64,000 bases of DNA. Source: CAVRRZ01 sp963723745 (GTDB lineage Bacteria; Actinomycetota; Actinomycetes; Mycobacteriales; Geodermatophilaceae). Position 1 is the stretch's first letter; every line of letters begins with the position of its first letter. Below, piece after piece: positions 62,839 to 64,000 of this stretch. Under the pieces are notes generated by a model that saw nothing but the letters and a program-made list of their open reading frames with translations, ran no database searches and had not been told where the DNA came from. The stretch covers positions 868,001 through 932,000 of the forward strand of contig CAVRRZ010000005.1 in the NCBI GenBank assembly GCA_963723745.1, written 5' to 3'. The translations under genes were made by a program, and so were the position numbers.

Positions 62839-63932
62839 GCGACGCCGTCCGCGAGTTCCCCCGGTCCGACGTCCCGGCGGAGGCGCTGGTCCTGCAGCGG
62901 CTGCCGCCGCTGGACCGGTTCCTGCCGGTCTGGATCGTCGCCGCCATGGCGGCCGGCCTCGCCCTGGGCGCCTGGGTGCCCGGACTGGACGACGTCCTGT
63001 CGGCGGTCGAGATCGGCAACGTCAGCCTGCCGATCGCCGTCGGGCTGCTGCTGATGATGTACCCGGTGTTGGCCAAGGTGCGCTACACCGAGCTCGGCCG
63101 GGTCACCGCCGACCGGCGCCTGCTCGGCGCGAGCCTGGCGCTCAACTGGCTGGTCGGCCCCGCCTTGATGTTCGCGCTGGCCTGGGCGCTGCTGCCCGAC
63201 CTGCCCGAGTACCGCACCGGGCTGATCATCGTCGGGCTGGCCCGGTGCATCGCGATGGTGCTGATCTGGAACGACCTGTCCTGCGGCGACCGTGAGGCCG
63301 CCGCCGTGCTCGTCGCGCTCAACTCCGTCTTCCAGATCGCCGCGTTCGCGGCGCTGGGCTGGTTCTACCTGCAGGTGCTGCCCGGCTGGCTGGGCCTGCC
63401 GACGACGTCGGCGGAGTTCAGCGTCGGGGCGATCGCCCTGTCGGTGCTGGTATTCCTCGGCATCCCCCTGCTGGCCGGCTACCTGACCCGGACGTTCGGC
63501 GAACGCGCCCGCGGCCGCAAGTGGTACGAGGGTCGGTTCCTGCCGCGCATCGGCCCGCTGGCCCTCTACGGGCTGCTCTTCACGATCGTGCTGCTGTTCG
63601 CGCTGCAGGGCGAGGCGATCACCTCGCAGCCCTGGGACGTCGCCCGCATCGCGCTGCCCCTGCTGGCCTACTTCGTGCTGATGTTCGGCGGCTCGTTCGC
63701 ACTCGGCATGGCGCTGCGGCTCGGCTACCCGAAGACCTCCACGCTCGCGTTCACCGCGGCCGGCAACAACTTCGAGCTGGCCATCGCGGTCGCGATCGGC
63801 ACGTTCGGGGTGACCAGCGGGCAGGCCCTCGCCGGCGTCGTCGGCCCGCTGATCGAGGTGCCCGCACTGGTCGCCCTCGTCCACGTCGCGCTCTGGGCGC
63901 GCCGCCGGTTCTACCCCGAGGAGGCCCGGTGA
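62835..63932 (+). CDS. acr3: ACR3-family arsenite efflux permease
   Basis: A 365-residue, ten-span carrier. The conserved Cys that is essential for transport lies in GLARCIAMVLIWN, and AAGNNFELAIAVAIG is the ACR3 signature. It expels As(III) using the proton motive force. Overlaps arsR and arsC, so the three are one transcript. Confidence 0.93.
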   Translation: MSDAVREFPRSDVPAEALVLQRLPPLDRFLPVWIVAAMAAGLALGAWVPGLDDVLSAVEIGNVSLPIAVGLLLMMYPVLAKVRYTELGRVTADRRLLGASLALNWLVGPALMFALAWALLPDLPEYRTGLIIVGLARCIAMVLIWNDLSCGDREAAAVLVALNSVFQIAAFAALGWFYLQVLPGWLGLPTTSAEFSVGAIALSVLVFLGIPLLAGYLTRTFGERARGRKWYEGRFLPRIGPLALYGLLFTIVLLFALQGEAITSQPWDVARIALPLLAYFVLMFGGSFALGMALRLGYPKTSTLAFTAAGNNFELAIAVAIGTFGVTSGQALAGVVGPLIEVPALVALVHVALWARRRFYPEEAR

Positions 63933-64000
63933 CCCGGCCCAGCGTGCTGTTCGTGTGCGTGCACAACGCCGGCCGCTCGCAGATGGCGGCGGGCTGGCTG
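63929..64000 (+). CDS. arsC: Arsenate reductase (low-MW PTPase type), 3' end outside window
   Basis: The 24 visible residues read TRPSVLFVCVHNAGRSQMAAGWL; the P-loop C-x5-R (CVHNAGR) is that of ArsC/LMW phosphatase arsenate reductases, which in actinobacteria use mycothiol or thioredoxin. Starts at GTG 63929 with a GTGA overlap to acr3. Continues beyond 64000. Confidence 0.85.
   Translation, partial: MTRPSVLFVCVHNAGRSQMAAGWL

Noticed and set aside
1..64000. Mobile elements, CRISPR arrays, tRNA or rRNA genes
   Set aside because: No transposase or integrase motif, no regularly spaced direct repeats, and no tRNA cloverleaf noticed on either strand; a covariance-model scan would be needed to exclude small RNAs.

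Overview
The window is a single chromosomal stretch from a very high-GC actinobacterium. Short ATGA, GTGA and TGATG overlaps, many GTG starts, GGAGG-type ribosome sites and third positions almost fixed to G or C all point there. The gene set (form I CO dehydrogenase, amylosucrase, ROK-controlled xylose genes, organoarsenical lyase) and the style of the intergenic palindromes suggest Geodermatophilaceae (Blastococcus, Geodermatophilus or Modestobacter), but that is inference. I see no tRNA or rRNA gene, insertion sequence, CRISPR array or origin, and no gene-free stretch longer than about 250 bases.

Layout. 0-0.45 kb: tail of a DUF1206 membrane protein. 0.46-2.4 kb: fabG-like reductase and a broken thiolase. 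2.6-9.7 kb: a branched-chain-amino-acid-type ABC operon (livF, livG, livH, livM, binding protein) with an acyl-CoA ligase inside it and a perfect CRP-type site in front. 9.9-17.5 kb: STAS protein, sacsin-like ATPase, aldehyde dehydrogenase with GMC oxidoreductase, NUDIX. 17.8-21.9 kb: DEAD-box helicase, DoxX-like protein, cupredoxin lipoprotein, GH26-like lipoprotein. 22-27.4 kb: xylose locus (xylA, Gfo/Idh oxidoreductase, ROK repressor, divergent xylB). 27.5-38.8 kb: NDH-2, glutamate-cysteine ligase-like enzyme, amylosucrase, HtrA-like protease, adenine/adenosine deaminase, GGDEF protein, SDR, DinB, CAP lipoprotein, YihY-like protein.

38.9-51.2 kb is the most unusual part: a permease and an MFS transporter, a PucR-family regulator, an HbpS/GlcG-type protein, and a tight seven-gene operon on the minus strand. 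That operon encodes a heme-oxygenase-like diiron oxidase with all six expected metal ligands, a Rieske ferredoxin, an FAD ferredoxin reductase, an aldehyde dehydrogenase, a second Rieske ferredoxin, a gamma-glutamyltransferase-family hydrolase and a RidA-family protein. It reads like a self-contained oxidation pathway for an amine or amino-acid-like compound, with a dedicated electron chain feeding the oxidase. The substrate cannot be read from sequence.

51.2-60.3 kb: DUF1275 protein, then a complete aerobic CO dehydrogenase operon (coxM, coxS, coxL with the form I AYxCSFR motif, an XdhC-YHS fusion, coxD, coxE) divergent from a LysR regulator across a perfect palindrome. 60.4-61.8 kb: two conserved hypotheticals. 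61.9-64 kb: arsenic locus (arsI, arsR, acr3 and the start of arsC).

Quality warning: single-base frameshifts are concentrated in patches (about 1.4-1.9, 13.3-17.5, 25.6-30.8 and 42.5-48.3 kb) in otherwise well-conserved genes, while the remaining regions are clean. This looks more like poor sequence in those patches than true gene decay, so the broken genes are given as full-length loci with the shifts noted.
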